In this document: piece after piece, positions 1-7,552 of the stretch
Numbering within the stretch: position 1 is the stretch's first letter
How the letters are laid out: the number at the start of each line of letters is the position of its first letter
From: CAADGU01 sp964581605
GTDB lineage: Bacteria; Chloroflexota; Anaerolineae; Promineifilales; Promineifilaceae
NCBI GenBank assembly: GCA_964581605.1
Contig: CAZOPF010000055.1
Location: 1 to 36,356 of the forward strand
Direction: 5' to 3'
DNA length: 36,356 nt
Notes under the pieces: model-generated
The model's input: the letters and a program-made list of their open reading frames with translations, nothing else
Databases searched by the model: none
Told to the model about the DNA's origin: nothing
Position numbers and translations under genes: made by a program

Positions 1-64
1 TGTCACCTTGTCACCTTGTCACCTTGTCACCTTGTCACCTTGTCACCTTGTCACCTTGTCACCC
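1..64. repeat. 8-bp tandem repeat (TGTCACCT), about 8 copies
   Basis: Seven exact TGTCACCT units are followed by a variant ending in CCC, and the array may extend beyond the window edge. The TGA stop of the minus-strand gene that follows (59-61) lies in the last unit, so the array begins exactly at a stop codon. Several other intergenic repeats in this window do the same. No function is visible. Confidence 0.95.
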
Positions 65-415
65 CAAGGGCGCTACCTGCACCTGGAAGGCGGTATGGCA
101 GGTGGGGCAGATGGCGCCGATGGCCACGTGTTCGCTGCTGTTGAGCCGCAGGTACAGTTCTTGCAGATAGGCCAGGTCGGCGGCAAAGAGGTGGGCGATC
201 AGGTCAGGGGTCACGGCCGTGACCGTCCCCACCTGTGTCACCACCCGGCTCAACAACAGAATCGGCAAGTACGATTCATTGGCCCGCACACGGGGGTCGT
301 TCATCGCTTCCACTTCATCCATCGCCAGCGCCAGGCGCATACGGCCGTATTGATGCACCATCCCGGCCGTATCCACATACCCTCTGGGGAGATAAAATTC
401 CACTTCAGTCTGCAT
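59..415 (-). CDS. Small eCIS tail-assembly-type protein with C-terminal CxxC
   Basis: A 118-residue protein that starts MQTEVEFYLPRG and ends with a CPTC knuckle (ICPTCHTAF) just before the stop. It follows the tail tube gene on the same strand, where contractile phage-tail-like systems usually carry a small tail-assembly or chaperone-like protein. The role is inferred from position, helical character and size. An upstream in-frame ATG at 469 would add 18 residues encoded entirely by the intergenic inverted repeat at 434-477, so I prefer the start at 415, although neither start has a clear Shine-Dalgarno sequence. The CxxC pair could bind a metal. Function is not proven. Confidence 0.65.
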   Translation of the reverse strand: MQTEVEFYLPRGYVDTAGMVHQYGRMRLALAMDEVEAMNDPRVRANESYLPILLLSRVVTQVGTVTAVTPDLIAHLFAADLAYLQELYLRLNSSEHVAIGAICPTCHTAFQVQVAPLG

Positions 416-433
416 GATCAAGTGTTTTAGTGA

Positions 434-477
434 TTTAGTGTTCGGGTGTTCATTTACACAAACACCCAAACACTAAA
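434..477. repeat. Intergenic inverted repeat (17-bp arms)
   Basis: Arms 434-450 and 461-477 are complementary with one mismatch around a 10-nt loop. They are built from GTGTTT/GGGTGTT-type micro-repeats. There is no T-run typical of an intrinsic terminator. It is one member of the micro-repeat palindromes found between many genes here. Confidence 0.85.
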
Positions 478-489
478 ACACCAGATCAC

Positions 490-933
490 CTACTGCACGC
501 GCACAATATACTCATGCGCAATCGTCAATTCTTCTACACCAATCTCGTTGCTGTCCGCTTTCGGCTGCGGGCCGCTCACCTTCACCGGCCACGCATTCTC
601 AAAATTCCAGCGGGCCACCGGCGCTAACTGCTGGTTATACATCACCACCGACCCATTGTGCCGGGCCGCATCCACATTGCCATCTTCCACTTGCTTACGC
701 CAGTTCCAGATGTCCATGCTGCTGGTAATGCCCCGCTTCAAGGTGATATTCTCCCACTTCAACCGGCCGGGCAGCTTCATCACCACTTCCTGGCCCGATT
801 CCGTGATCACCTTATGCTCCACAATTTCCTGTTCCGAGCCTAAACCAGAACATTCAGTGAAGTAGCCGGTGATGACACCTTGAACTTCCACGCCGAAATG
901 AAAACCAACAAGGGGGTCTTCACGATCTGCCAT
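490..933 (-). CDS. Contractile injection system tail tube protein (gp19/Pvc1-like)
   Basis: A 147-residue protein matching the T4 gp19-like tail tube family in length and layout. It has an N-terminal DPLVGFHFGVEV strand, then FTECSGLGSE, a VMKLPGRLKWENITLKRG segment and a closing strand LTIAHEYIVRVQ. In eCIS particles this protein polymerises into the hexameric inner tube that is fired through the target envelope. The start at 933 has a strong AAAGGAGAG Shine-Dalgarno about 8 nt upstream. It lies directly downstream of the sheath gene, the usual sheath-tube order. Family assignment is firm; the target of the particle cannot be read from it. Confidence 0.92.
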   Translation of the reverse strand: MADREDPLVGFHFGVEVQGVITGYFTECSGLGSEQEIVEHKVITESGQEVVMKLPGRLKWENITLKRGITSSMDIWNWRKQVEDGNVDAARHNGSVVMYNQQLAPVARWNFENAWPVKVSGPQPKADSNEIGVEELTIAHEYIVRVQ

Positions 934-951
934 CAGACACTCTCCTTTGGA

Positions 952-1019
952 GAATTAAGAATTAGGAATTATGAATTATGAAGGGTTTCATAATTCATAA
1001 TTCATCCTTCATAATTCTC
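952..1019. repeat. AATTATGA micro-repeat palindrome between sheath and tube genes
   Basis: Units of the type AATTATGA run into a GGG centre and then the complementary TCATAATT units, forming a long AT-rich hairpin. The same family recurs at 31310-31388 between two ABC transporter genes. It ends immediately before the sheath stop codon (1021-1023). Confidence 0.9.
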
Positions 1020-1020
1020 T

Positions 1021-2358
1021 TTACGCTTCCGCATCCGCGCCGGCCCACTGGCTCAGGCGTAAGATAACGAATTCGGCCGGTTTCACCGGCGCCATACCGA
1101 CTTCAATAATGAGCTGACCCAGGTCACGGATCTCGTGCGGGTTGAGTTCCTCGTCGCACTTCACGTAGAACGCCTGCTCCGGGGTAGCCCCAAAAAGCGC
1201 CCCACTGCGCCAGACAACGCGCAAGAAAGCGACAATGTCCCGCCGCACCCGCGCCCACAGGTTGCTATCGTTGGGTTCAAACACCACCCACTGCAAACCC
1301 ACATCCAGCGATTGCCCGACCTGGCTGAACAGACGGCGCACGTTGATGTAACGCCACGAACCATCGCTGCTGAGGGTACGCGCCCCCCAGACCCGGATGC
1401 CCCGTCCAGGGAAGGAGCGGATGCAGTTCACGCCAATGGGATTCAGCGTGTCTTGTTCACCTTTGGTCAGGTCAATTTCCAGATTGGTCGCACCCAGGAT
1501 CACTTCGTTGGCCGGGGCTTTGTGAACGCCGCGTTCGGCGTCGGTGCGGTTGTAGATGCCAACCACATGGCCGCTGGGTGGCACAAACTTGCTGTTCTGC
1601 GGGCTGTCGCTGAGGTCGGCCACTTCGATCCAGGGGTAATACAGGGCCGCATAGGAGGTATCGAAGTTGACGTAGTAGCGCCAGTCGCGGGCGTCCTGGG
1701 CGCTGAGGCCGGGCGGCGTATCCAACAGGGCAAAGCGGTACTGCATATTTTCGCAGTGGGCGATCATTGCCGTCTGCACCTGCTTGACGCGCTTTTTGGC
1801 ATCCTCAGAGCCATCGTACCCATAAAACACATCCGGGCAGACCAGCAGGCTGATGTTGCTGAATGCTTCCAACCCGTTAATGCCGGTGCGCTCAGACACA
1901 TCGCCGATGAATTCTTTGGCCGTCAGCGGGCCGAAGCTGGGTTCCGGTTCCGCTGCTGCCGCATCGCCGCCTTCGGCCGGGGCTTCGTCCGCTTTGGCCG
2001 CCGGTTTCTTGGGTGCGGGTTTGGCTTTGGGCTTGGGCATCTCGGTGATGGCGCGCAGGCTGGTGACGTAACAGGGGCCACCGCCGTTGTTAAAGTAGCC
2101 GTAGACCGCATCGGGCATGTACGCACCTTCGACGAATCCGCCAAAGATGTTGTTGTACTGCGTCCAGTTGGTGACAAGCATGGCGCGCCCCAAGACGGAG
2201 TCGCGCATTTCTTCGCCCTTGTCATTGATGGACTTGATGCTGGCTTCGGCTGTAATGCCCAAAAAGGCGGTGATGGATGTCCCCGCCGCCTCGATGGGCT
2301 TGGTGCCTTTGTCTACCTGTTCAACATAGACACCAGGAGTTGCGTATGCTACAGCCAT
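1021..2358 (-). CDS. Contractile injection system tail sheath protein
   Basis: A 445-residue tail sheath subunit. The start YATPGVYVEQVDKG is the characteristic sheath N-terminus, and the C-terminal third (NPIGVNCIRSFPGRGIRVWG, YINVRRLF, GQLIIEVGMAPVKPAEFVI) is the conserved sheath core. Around residues 105-140 there is a low-complexity Lys/Pro/Ala/Glu stretch (KPKAKPAPKKPA followed by acidic residues), probably a flexible surface loop. In eCIS the sheath surrounds the tube and contracts to drive it. The start at 2358 has AAGGAGA about 8 nt upstream. Length and composition suit eCIS/R-tailocin-type sheaths better than the two-protein VipA/VipB sheath of type VI secretion. Confidence 0.95.
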   Translation of the reverse strand: MAVAYATPGVYVEQVDKGTKPIEAAGTSITAFLGITAEASIKSINDKGEEMRDSVLGRAMLVTNWTQYNNIFGGFVEGAYMPDAVYGYFNNGGGPCYVTSLRAITEMPKPKAKPAPKKPAAKADEAPAEGGDAAAAEPEPSFGPLTAKEFIGDVSERTGINGLEAFSNISLLVCPDVFYGYDGSEDAKKRVKQVQTAMIAHCENMQYRFALLDTPPGLSAQDARDWRYYVNFDTSYAALYYPWIEVADLSDSPQNSKFVPPSGHVVGIYNRTDAERGVHKAPANEVILGATNLEIDLTKGEQDTLNPIGVNCIRSFPGRGIRVWGARTLSSDGSWRYINVRRLFSQVGQSLDVGLQWVVFEPNDSNLWARVRRDIVAFLRVVWRSGALFGATPEQAFYVKCDEELNPHEIRDLGQLIIEVGMAPVKPAEFVILRLSQWAGADAEA

Positions 2359-2420
2359 ATTTCATTCTCCTTGTGAACGTGGGGCCGGTTGGGGAACCGG
2401 GCCGCCATATATCAAGACAA

Positions 2421-2498
2421 ACAGTGAGCAGTGAGCAGTGAGCAGTAAGCAGTAAGCAGTAAGCAGTAAGAGTAACTGCTTACTGCTTACTGTTTACT
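2421..2498. repeat. GCAGTGA/GCAGTAA micro-repeat palindrome
   Basis: About ten heptamer units (CAGTGAG, then CAGTAAG) are followed by the complementary CTTACTG units. The same heptamer family recurs after the RIO kinase gene (29405-29447) and inside an ABC transporter gene (32520-32600). It lies in the 228-bp space upstream of the sheath gene, where I see no other feature. Confidence 0.9.
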
Positions 2499-2586
2499 AA
2501 CAGGTGGGGCGCGATATTGGTTGAGGTTGTAAGGTTTCATTTGTGATTATTTCTCCAGGCTGCGTAATGTGATTTGGAAAATCGCG

Positions 2587-3444
2587 TTACGACAGGTCAA
2601 TATCGTAGTTACCTTTTTCGTTGGGGACGATGATTTTGAGTTCCTTTGGTTTGCCGGTTTCGGGGGTGGCAACCAGGGTGTAGCTGCCATCGAGTAAACC
2701 ACCTAGACGGAAACGGCCGTCCTTATCCGTCACATCCACCAATCCCCGCTCGCGTATCTCTACCCGTATGCCCGGCTGTGGCTGTCCTTTTTGCAGCACG
2801 TAACCACCAATGTAGAGGGCTTCGGCGGCCGTGCTCGTACCCGGTTCCAACGCACCCTGGCGCGGGTCAGGGGCCAGCCCGGTGCGCATGGTGAAGGTGC
2901 GTACCGGCGGCCCGGTCACTTCTTGCCACGGATCCATCGCCACCGTCACCAGATAGGAGATGCTGGGGCGCATCTCGTTATCCAGCGCGCTCCACACTTC
3001 GGCCGGATTGGTTAGCTTGTCATGGCTGGCCACACGCCCCTGAATTTCAAATGCCTGCCCCTGCATATCACCCACCAGGAAGGTTTCTTCCAGGATGGGA
3101 TTGCGGAACAGGGCCATGAGGACGCGGGAGAGCAGTCGGTGCTCGTCATCTGGTTCGGCCGCCCAGGTGGTGATCATGTAGTAACAATCCACGCGGAAGG
3201 GAGTGCGTTTTAGATGCGCCAGATCCAGGTGTGGCCCGCCGTTTTGTTTGATTTGCTCCCATTGGTGCTGGCGCAAGACGACGTTTTCGCGCACGTCATA
3301 GAGGAAGAAGTTGATCGTTGGTTTAGCCAGTTTGGCGCTCCATTCACGCTTGGGCTGGTCAAACTTCACGTCAATCTCCCCATTTTTGATGGGAATTTCG
3401 GCGACGAGTAGTTTTTTGATGGATTCGTCCAGATCGGCGAGCAT
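2587..3444 (-). CDS. DUF4255 protein with C-terminal carboxypeptidase-regulatory-like domain (Pvc16-type)
   Basis: A 285-residue protein. The N-terminal ~190 residues match DUF4255 (MLADLDESIKKLL, FFLYDVREN, YYMITTWA, EHRLLSRVLMAL), a family found in eCIS clusters and thought to cap or terminate the sheath/tube end. The last ~80 residues form a carboxypeptidase-regulatory-like beta-sandwich (GIRVEIRERGLVDVTDKDGRF, GSYTLVATP). I chose the ATG at 3444 because AAAGG lies 8 nt upstream. A longer frame from 3522 would add 26 residues translated from the TAATTGGG micro-repeat, which looks spurious. It sits between the core DUF4157 gene and the sheath gene. Confidence 0.88.
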   Translation of the reverse strand: MLADLDESIKKLLVAEIPIKNGEIDVKFDQPKREWSAKLAKPTINFFLYDVRENVVLRQHQWEQIKQNGGPHLDLAHLKRTPFRVDCYYMITTWAAEPDDEHRLLSRVLMALFRNPILEETFLVGDMQGQAFEIQGRVASHDKLTNPAEVWSALDNEMRPSISYLVTVAMDPWQEVTGPPVRTFTMRTGLAPDPRQGALEPGTSTAAEALYIGGYVLQKGQPQPGIRVEIRERGLVDVTDKDGRFRLGGLLDGSYTLVATPETGKPKELKIIVPNEKGNYDIDLS

Positions 3445-3458
3445 GGCAGAAACCTTTT

Positions 3459-3515
3459 GTAGTTGGGTAATTGAGTAATTGGGTAATTGCGTCATTGGGT
3501 AGCTACCCAATGACT
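3459..3515. repeat. TAATTGGG micro-repeat palindrome
   Basis: TTGGGTAA-type units meet their reverse complement at an AGCT centre (ATTGGGT-AGCT-ACCCAAT). The element sits directly after the stop of the DUF4157 gene (3519-3521 on the minus strand). The same family recurs at 13139-13190. Confidence 0.88.
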
Positions 3516-3518
3516 GCG

Positions 3519-4271
3519 TCACACAACCATCTCCTCATCTTCCGCTTCGGCATTCTGCACCAATTCGTCTTCTTCCTGTTCTTGCACCAGTTCATCCTCT
3601 TCCTGTTCTTGCACTAATTCGTCCTCTTCCTGCTCCTGTACCATCTCTTCTTCTTCAGGCGCACGTTGGATGTCGTCGGGTTGGGCCATGACGGTTTCGG
3701 CCACGTGGTCGGCCTCGGCTTCATACTGGTCGTTGGGGTCGTTGACGGCCATTTTGCCCTGCACAGATGGAGCCGACGCCCCTTGCTGCACCACATGGGT
3801 GAGTTCGTGGGCGATGAGGGTCTGGCCTTCGCTGCTGGCGGGGTTGTATTCCCCGGAACGGAAGAAGATGTCGTTGCCGGTGGTGAATGCCTTGGCGCCT
3901 AATTGGTGCGAGAGCTGGTCAGCCTGGCCGTCGGTGTGAATTTTGACGCCGCTGAAATCCTGGCCCAGGGTGGCCCCGGCTTTGGCGGCCATGCCCTCGT
4001 CCAGGCCATGGCCGCTGCCACGCTGCTGCTGGATGGCGTTGGCGGTGCCGTCGTCCAGTTCGGTGGGGCCACTGCCGCTGCGTTGGGCCAGGAATCGCTG
4101 CACGGCCGTGTTGCCCACCGTTTGCTGCATGTGTTGTACGGCCGTGGCATCCAGCCGCCCTGCCAATGGATCCGCCGAGACGGGGGCGTTCTGTTTTTGG
4201 GGTGCGGCCGTTTCCACTGTCGGCTTTGGTTTTACTTTTCCCTTATCTTCAAAAGCATGTTCAGATGGCAT
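3519..4271 (-). CDS. DUF4157 eCIS core-domain protein with acidic C-terminal repeats
   Basis: A 250-residue protein. Residues ~75-190 form the DUF4157 'eCIS core' domain with a zincin-like HELTH motif (residues ~155-159, LIAHELTHVVQQ) preceded by FSGVKIHTD and FFRSGEYNP. DUF4157 proteins are a hallmark of eCIS clusters and include metallopeptidase-like toxins or processing factors. Which of these this one is cannot be told. The N-terminus is Lys/Pro/Gln-rich and probably disordered. The tail has three near-exact copies of a nine-residue unit (ELVQEQEED), giving a highly acidic end. The start at 4271 is fixed by a GGAGGAA Shine-Dalgarno 6 nt upstream; the ATG at 4283 lies ahead of that site. 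Confidence 0.9.
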   Translation of the reverse strand: MPSEHAFEDKGKVKPKPTVETAAPQKQNAPVSADPLAGRLDATAVQHMQQTVGNTAVQRFLAQRSGSGPTELDDGTANAIQQQRGSGHGLDEGMAAKAGATLGQDFSGVKIHTDGQADQLSHQLGAKAFTTGNDIFFRSGEYNPASSEGQTLIAHELTHVVQQGASAPSVQGKMAVNDPNDQYEAEADHVAETVMAQPDDIQRAPEEEEMVQEQEEDELVQEQEEDELVQEQEEDELVQNAEAEDEEMVV

Positions 4272-4304
4272 GGGTTCCTCCATGAACGAAGCGCGTGAGG
4301 CGCG

Positions 4305-6470
4305 CTACGTTCTAAACAACCGATCATCAATCAACCGGCCAATTTTCTGATATTCACGGCGGGCGGCGTGCAGCAGGTGAGCCATACCCACTGGCTGTCC
4401 CTGTTCGGCCGCCAGGAACGCGGCCGCCAGGATGATGTTGCGGATATTGCCGCCGGCCAACGGGTAACGCTGCGCCAGCAACAACCAGTTCACATCGGGG
4501 GCCAGAGGCGTTTCCAGTGGGAAGTTAACGCGCCAGATTTGTTCGCGGTCGGCCGCTTCCGGGAAGGGGAATTCGATGGCAAAGTGCAGGCGGCGGGTGA
4601 ACGCTTCGTCCAGATTAGCCCGCAAATTGGTAGCCAGGATGACCACACCATCATACGCTTCCATGCGTTGCAGCAGGTAGCTGATTTCGATGTTGGCATA
4701 GCGGTCGTGGCTGTCTTTCACTTCCGAGCGTTTGCCAAAAATAGCGTCGGCCTCGTCAAAAAAGAGGATGGCGTTGCTGGTGGCGGCTTCGGTAAAAATG
4801 CGGTCGAGGTTTTTCTCCGTCTCGCCGATGTATTTGCTAACCAGGGTGGAGAGGTCTACTTTGTACAAATCCAGCCCCAATTCCCCGGCCATGATGTCTG
4901 CGGCCATCGTTTTGCCGGTGCCCGATTCCCCGGCAAAGAGGGCGCTCAATCCTTTGCCCAGCGCCAATTTGCGGTCAAAGCCCCAGTCACCATAGACGGT
5001 GGGGCGCTGGCGCACGGTGTTGACCATTTCGCGCAGTTGGTTGAGGGTGTCGGCGGGCAGCACAATGTCGTCCCAGGTGTAGCGCGGCTGAATTTTGGCG
5101 GCCAATGCGGCCAGGTTTTGGTTGGAATGGGCACGGCTGGCGGCAAAGAGGTCGGCCGTTGTTAATGGTTCGCCACGCCAGCGGGCCAGGTCGTGGGCGG
5201 TGGCGATGGCGTCTTCAATCTGGCCGGGGGAGAAGCGGAAATAGGTGGCGACGGCCGTTAAATCCAGCCCTTGTTCGTTTTCTAACTGTGCCTGCCAGAT
5301 AGCCAGACGGCCGTCAAAATCGGGCGTGGGAAAGGTGATGGCGAAAATGGGGCGCTGCCGCCGGGCATTGGCCGGCTGCCATTCCGTTTCCCCGGCGACG
5401 ATGACGGTGTGCGGGTAGGCCAGTAGTTCGGCAAAGAGGGCGTGGGGCGGACGGCCGTCTTGCAACAGCGCCTGCCAGTGGGTGAGGTAGAGGGTGGCCT
5501 GGTAGAGACGGCCGTCACGCAGCACCCGCCGCAGCAATTCATCCCGTTCATCTTCCTGCGCAGTGATGGCCGCCAGGTTGGCGGTTAATAACGGTTGCCT
5601 GCAAAATTCAGCCAGCTTGAGGGCCGCTTCCTGCCGCCCCGTGCCGTAACTGCCATAAAAGGCAAAAAAGGGCGGGTGCGTCAGGCCATCATAAACCTGT
5701 GTCAGCCGGGCTACAAAATCCGCAGACAGGCGGCGAAGCGGTGTTTGGCCCGCGTGGCGCAGGTGCGCTATTCCTTCCAGTTTGGGATCGAGCTGATCGT
5801 CATCCAGCAAAAATTCAATGAGGTGGGGATACGGCCGTACCGTTTGCGCCAGGAATTCGCGGTCGCCTTCGCGCTGCAAGAGGCGGGTTTGCAGCAGACG
5901 GCCGTTGTCACCCAGGAGCCGCCGCTGCTGCAATTTATCGCCAAAGTTATCGGTGAGCAGGTTGAGGAGGAGGTCTACGGACGGCCGTTTGCGGGTCACA
6001 TCATCCTGCAAATAGGCGTAAATCTGGGCATAACGGGGGTCAATTTCCGGGGCCAGCGCCAGTAAAAATGCCTCTGCTTCTTCCAACGTCAGGCCAAACG
6101 CCTGGGTCATCTCATCCAGCCGCATCATCACCCCGGCTTCGCGGGCAGCACGGGTTTGTGCTTGCCAGCGGGCGCGGGCATTGGCGATCAGTTCGGGCCA
6201 ATGGACACTCCCGTGGGGGCCGTGTCCGTTGGCCCCATGCCCGTTAGCCGACCAGAGATGTTGGCCGATGTCAAACCCCAGCAGTGCGGTAATCTGATCA
6301 TCGGAAATGTAGAGACCGCGAAACTCATCTTGCGGATTCAAGCCATTGGCCCGCGCCCGTGCTACTGCCCATTTGATGCGCAAATCCACTACCGCCAGCC
6401 CGGCTAGCAACTGCGCCTGGCTGTCGGCGAAGCCCTCTCGCGTTCCTTCGTGGATCAGATCACCGATCAT
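4305..6470 (-). CDS. eCIS-associated AAA+ ATPase (Pvc15-like), tandem P-loop architecture
   Basis: A 721-residue AAA+ ATPase. The C-terminal module has Walker A GESGTGKT (residues ~514-521), Walker B ILFFDEADAIFG (~568-579), sensor-1 LATN and the arginine-finger region FTRRLHF. It groups with ATPases always present in eCIS loci, which are needed for particle assembly or cargo handling. The N-terminal half contains a second P-loop-like segment, FYGSYGTGRQEAA, in which the Walker A lysine is arginine, so the first AAA module is probably inactive. A His/Gly/Asn-rich linker (NGHGANGHGPHGS) lies near residue 85. The start at 6470 has AGGGG 6 nt upstream and overlaps the end of the preceding gene, suggesting coupled translation. 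Confidence 0.92.
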   Translation of the reverse strand: MIGDLIHEGTREGFADSQAQLLAGLAVVDLRIKWAVARARANGLNPQDEFRGLYISDDQITALLGFDIGQHLWSANGHGANGHGPHGSVHWPELIANARARWQAQTRAAREAGVMMRLDEMTQAFGLTLEEAEAFLLALAPEIDPRYAQIYAYLQDDVTRKRPSVDLLLNLLTDNFGDKLQQRRLLGDNGRLLQTRLLQREGDREFLAQTVRPYPHLIEFLLDDDQLDPKLEGIAHLRHAGQTPLRRLSADFVARLTQVYDGLTHPPFFAFYGSYGTGRQEAALKLAEFCRQPLLTANLAAITAQEDERDELLRRVLRDGRLYQATLYLTHWQALLQDGRPPHALFAELLAYPHTVIVAGETEWQPANARRQRPIFAITFPTPDFDGRLAIWQAQLENEQGLDLTAVATYFRFSPGQIEDAIATAHDLARWRGEPLTTADLFAASRAHSNQNLAALAAKIQPRYTWDDIVLPADTLNQLREMVNTVRQRPTVYGDWGFDRKLALGKGLSALFAGESGTGKTMAADIMAGELGLDLYKVDLSTLVSKYIGETEKNLDRIFTEAATSNAILFFDEADAIFGKRSEVKDSHDRYANIEISYLLQRMEAYDGVVILATNLRANLDEAFTRRLHFAIEFPFPEAADREQIWRVNFPLETPLAPDVNWLLLAQRYPLAGGNIRNIILAAAFLAAEQGQPVGMAHLLHAARREYQKIGRLIDDRLFRT

Positions 6471-6738
6471 GGCTGGCCCCTTTTTGGATCGGTTCAAACA
6501 GGTTATCTAGTTCGGCGTCGTGGGTGGTATAACGGGCGACAATGCGACTGATTTCGGCGGTGTCGGTGAAGTAATACTGGTGGTCAGATTGTACGTGGCG
6601 AATCCAGCCGCGCCAGATGGGGGCATCGGGTGCAGGTGCGGTTCCATCGTCCCGATTTTCTTTCCAAATTCGGATGACAAAGGAGTGCGCCTCCTTTTCA
6701 AATTGAGACATCACCCCGGTATCTTGCTGTTCGTCCAT
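6460..6738 (-). CDS. Small conserved eCIS-adjacent protein, function unknown
   Basis: About 92 residues if started at the ATG at 6738; a shorter form from 6711 (MSQFEKEAHSF) or a GTG at 6762 are alternatives. The core reads SFVIRIWKE, then WRGWIRHVQS, YYFTDTAEISRIVARY. I have the impression this short fold accompanies eCIS ATPases in other genomes, but I cannot name a family. It overlaps the ATPase start by 11 nt and is the first gene of the operon visible here, so it is probably co-expressed with the injection system. No signal peptide or membrane segment is seen. Confidence 0.6.
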   Translation of the reverse strand: MDEQQDTGVMSQFEKEAHSFVIRIWKENRDDGTAPAPDAPIWRGWIRHVQSDHQYYFTDTAEISRIVARYTTHDAELDNLFEPIQKGASHDR

Positions 6739-6798
6739 TTCCACCCACTGATAACCGGTCACTGTTTACCGATTACTGGCGGGAGTGTAATACGGCCG

Positions 6799-6817
6799 TC
6801 TCACAAAACTCTCACAA
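6799..6817 (-). promoter_or_regulatory. Direct repeat TTGTGAGA, 11-bp phase, upstream of the eCIS operon
   Basis: Two copies of TCTCACAA on the plus strand (6799-6806 and 6810-6817; TTGTGAGA on the minus strand) are spaced exactly one helical turn. They lie 61-79 bp upstream of the first eCIS gene. This is the geometry of OmpR/PhoB-type response-regulator sites. No clean -35/-10 pair was found, so the regulatory role is an inference. Confidence 0.35.
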
Positions 6818-6840
6818 GAATTCCCACCACCGCCCACCTG

Positions 6841-6917
6841 TCGTAGGGGCGGGGCAACCGGGTAACACCTTCCCCCCACTGGTTGTTACACATTCCCGGT
6901 TGCCTCGCCCTCCCCGC
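6841..6917. repeat. ~77-bp hairpin repeat, copy 1
   Basis: Identical over about 77 bp to 7395-7471. It folds on itself: GTAGGGGCGGGG plus CAACCGGG at one end, and CCCGGTTG plus a GC-rich complement at the other. The two copies are direct repeats flanking the 60-bp tandem array. Confidence 0.93.
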
Positions 6918-6925
6918 AACCCCAC

Positions 6926-7380
6926 CAACCGGGGCAGGGCGAGACGGTTGGGAATCACATATCGCCGCTGATTTTGCATCTTGCCCAACCGGGGCAGGGC
7001 GAGACGGTTGGGAATCACATATCGCCGCTGATTTTGCATCTTGCCCAACCGGGGCAGGGCGAGACGGTTGGGAATCACATATCGCCGCTGATTTTATATC
7101 TTGCCCAACCGGGGCAGGGCGAGACGGTTGGGAATCACATATCGCCGCTGATNNNNNNNNNNNNNNNNNNNNNNNNNNNNNNNNNNNNNNNNNNNNNNNN
7201 NNNNNNNNNNNNNNNNNNNNNNNNNNNNNNNNNNNNNNNNNNNNNNNNNNNNCAGGGCGAGACGGTTGGGAATCACATATCGCCGCTGATTTTATATCTT
7301 TCCCAACTGGGACAGGGCGAGACGGTTGGGAATCACATATCGCCGCTGATTTTATATCTTTCCCAACCGTCCCGCCCCTA
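6926..7380. repeat. 60-bp tandem repeat array, interrupted by an assembly gap
   Basis: At least five units of exactly 60 bp, starting at CAACCGGGGCAGGGCG. They differ only at a few bases (TTTTGCATCTTG versus TTTTATATCTTT). Each unit contains CGGTTGGGA and, at the next boundary, TTCCCAACC, so units can pair as hairpins. The final unit ends CCGTCCCGCCCCTAC, complementary to the GTAGGGGCGGG end of the flanking repeats. The true copy number is unknown because the 100-N gap lies inside it. No coding function is supported; all frames through it are repeats. Confidence 0.93.
7153..7252. other. Assembly gap (100 N)
   Basis: Exactly 100 N inside the 60-bp tandem array. The round number means unknown size, and the repeats explain why assembly failed here. 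Confidence 0.98.
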
Positions 7381-7394
7381 CACATACCCTGTCG

Positions 7395-7471
7395 TCGTAG
7401 GGGCGGGGCAACCGGGTAACACCTTCCCCCCACTGGTTGTTACACATTCCCGGTTGCCTCGCCCTCCCCGC
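7395..7471. repeat. ~77-bp hairpin repeat, copy 2
   Basis: Second copy of the repeat at 6841-6917, in the same orientation and without a visible mismatch. Between it and the gene stop at 7553 I see nothing recognisable. Confidence 0.93.
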
Positions 7472-7552
7472 CCCTATCTAGTGAAAATAATGTTGTGCAA
7501 TGAGTTTAAGAATACGGACCAATAGTAGATAATCGGTACAGGGGACAGCGCA

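Noticed and set aside
8..430. Plus-strand ORF starting with tandem SPCHLVTL peptides
   Set aside because: It is a translation of the 8-bp repeat followed by antisense of the minus-strand tail-assembly gene.
1135..2376. Long plus-strand ORF opposite the sheath gene
   Set aside because: It is antisense to a clear sheath protein, has no family resemblance and reflects the GC-rich codon pattern; the same applies to the plus-strand ORF 13317-14486 opposite the TPP enzyme.
59..6738. Prophage or type VI secretion system
   Set aside because: DUF4157, DUF4255 and the AAA+ ATPase are eCIS markers; no capsid, terminase, integrase or TssJLM-type genes are visible, although the cluster continues outside the window.
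6926..7380. CRISPR-like array
   Set aside because: The units are contiguous 60-bp near-identical repeats with no variable spacers, and no cas genes are present.
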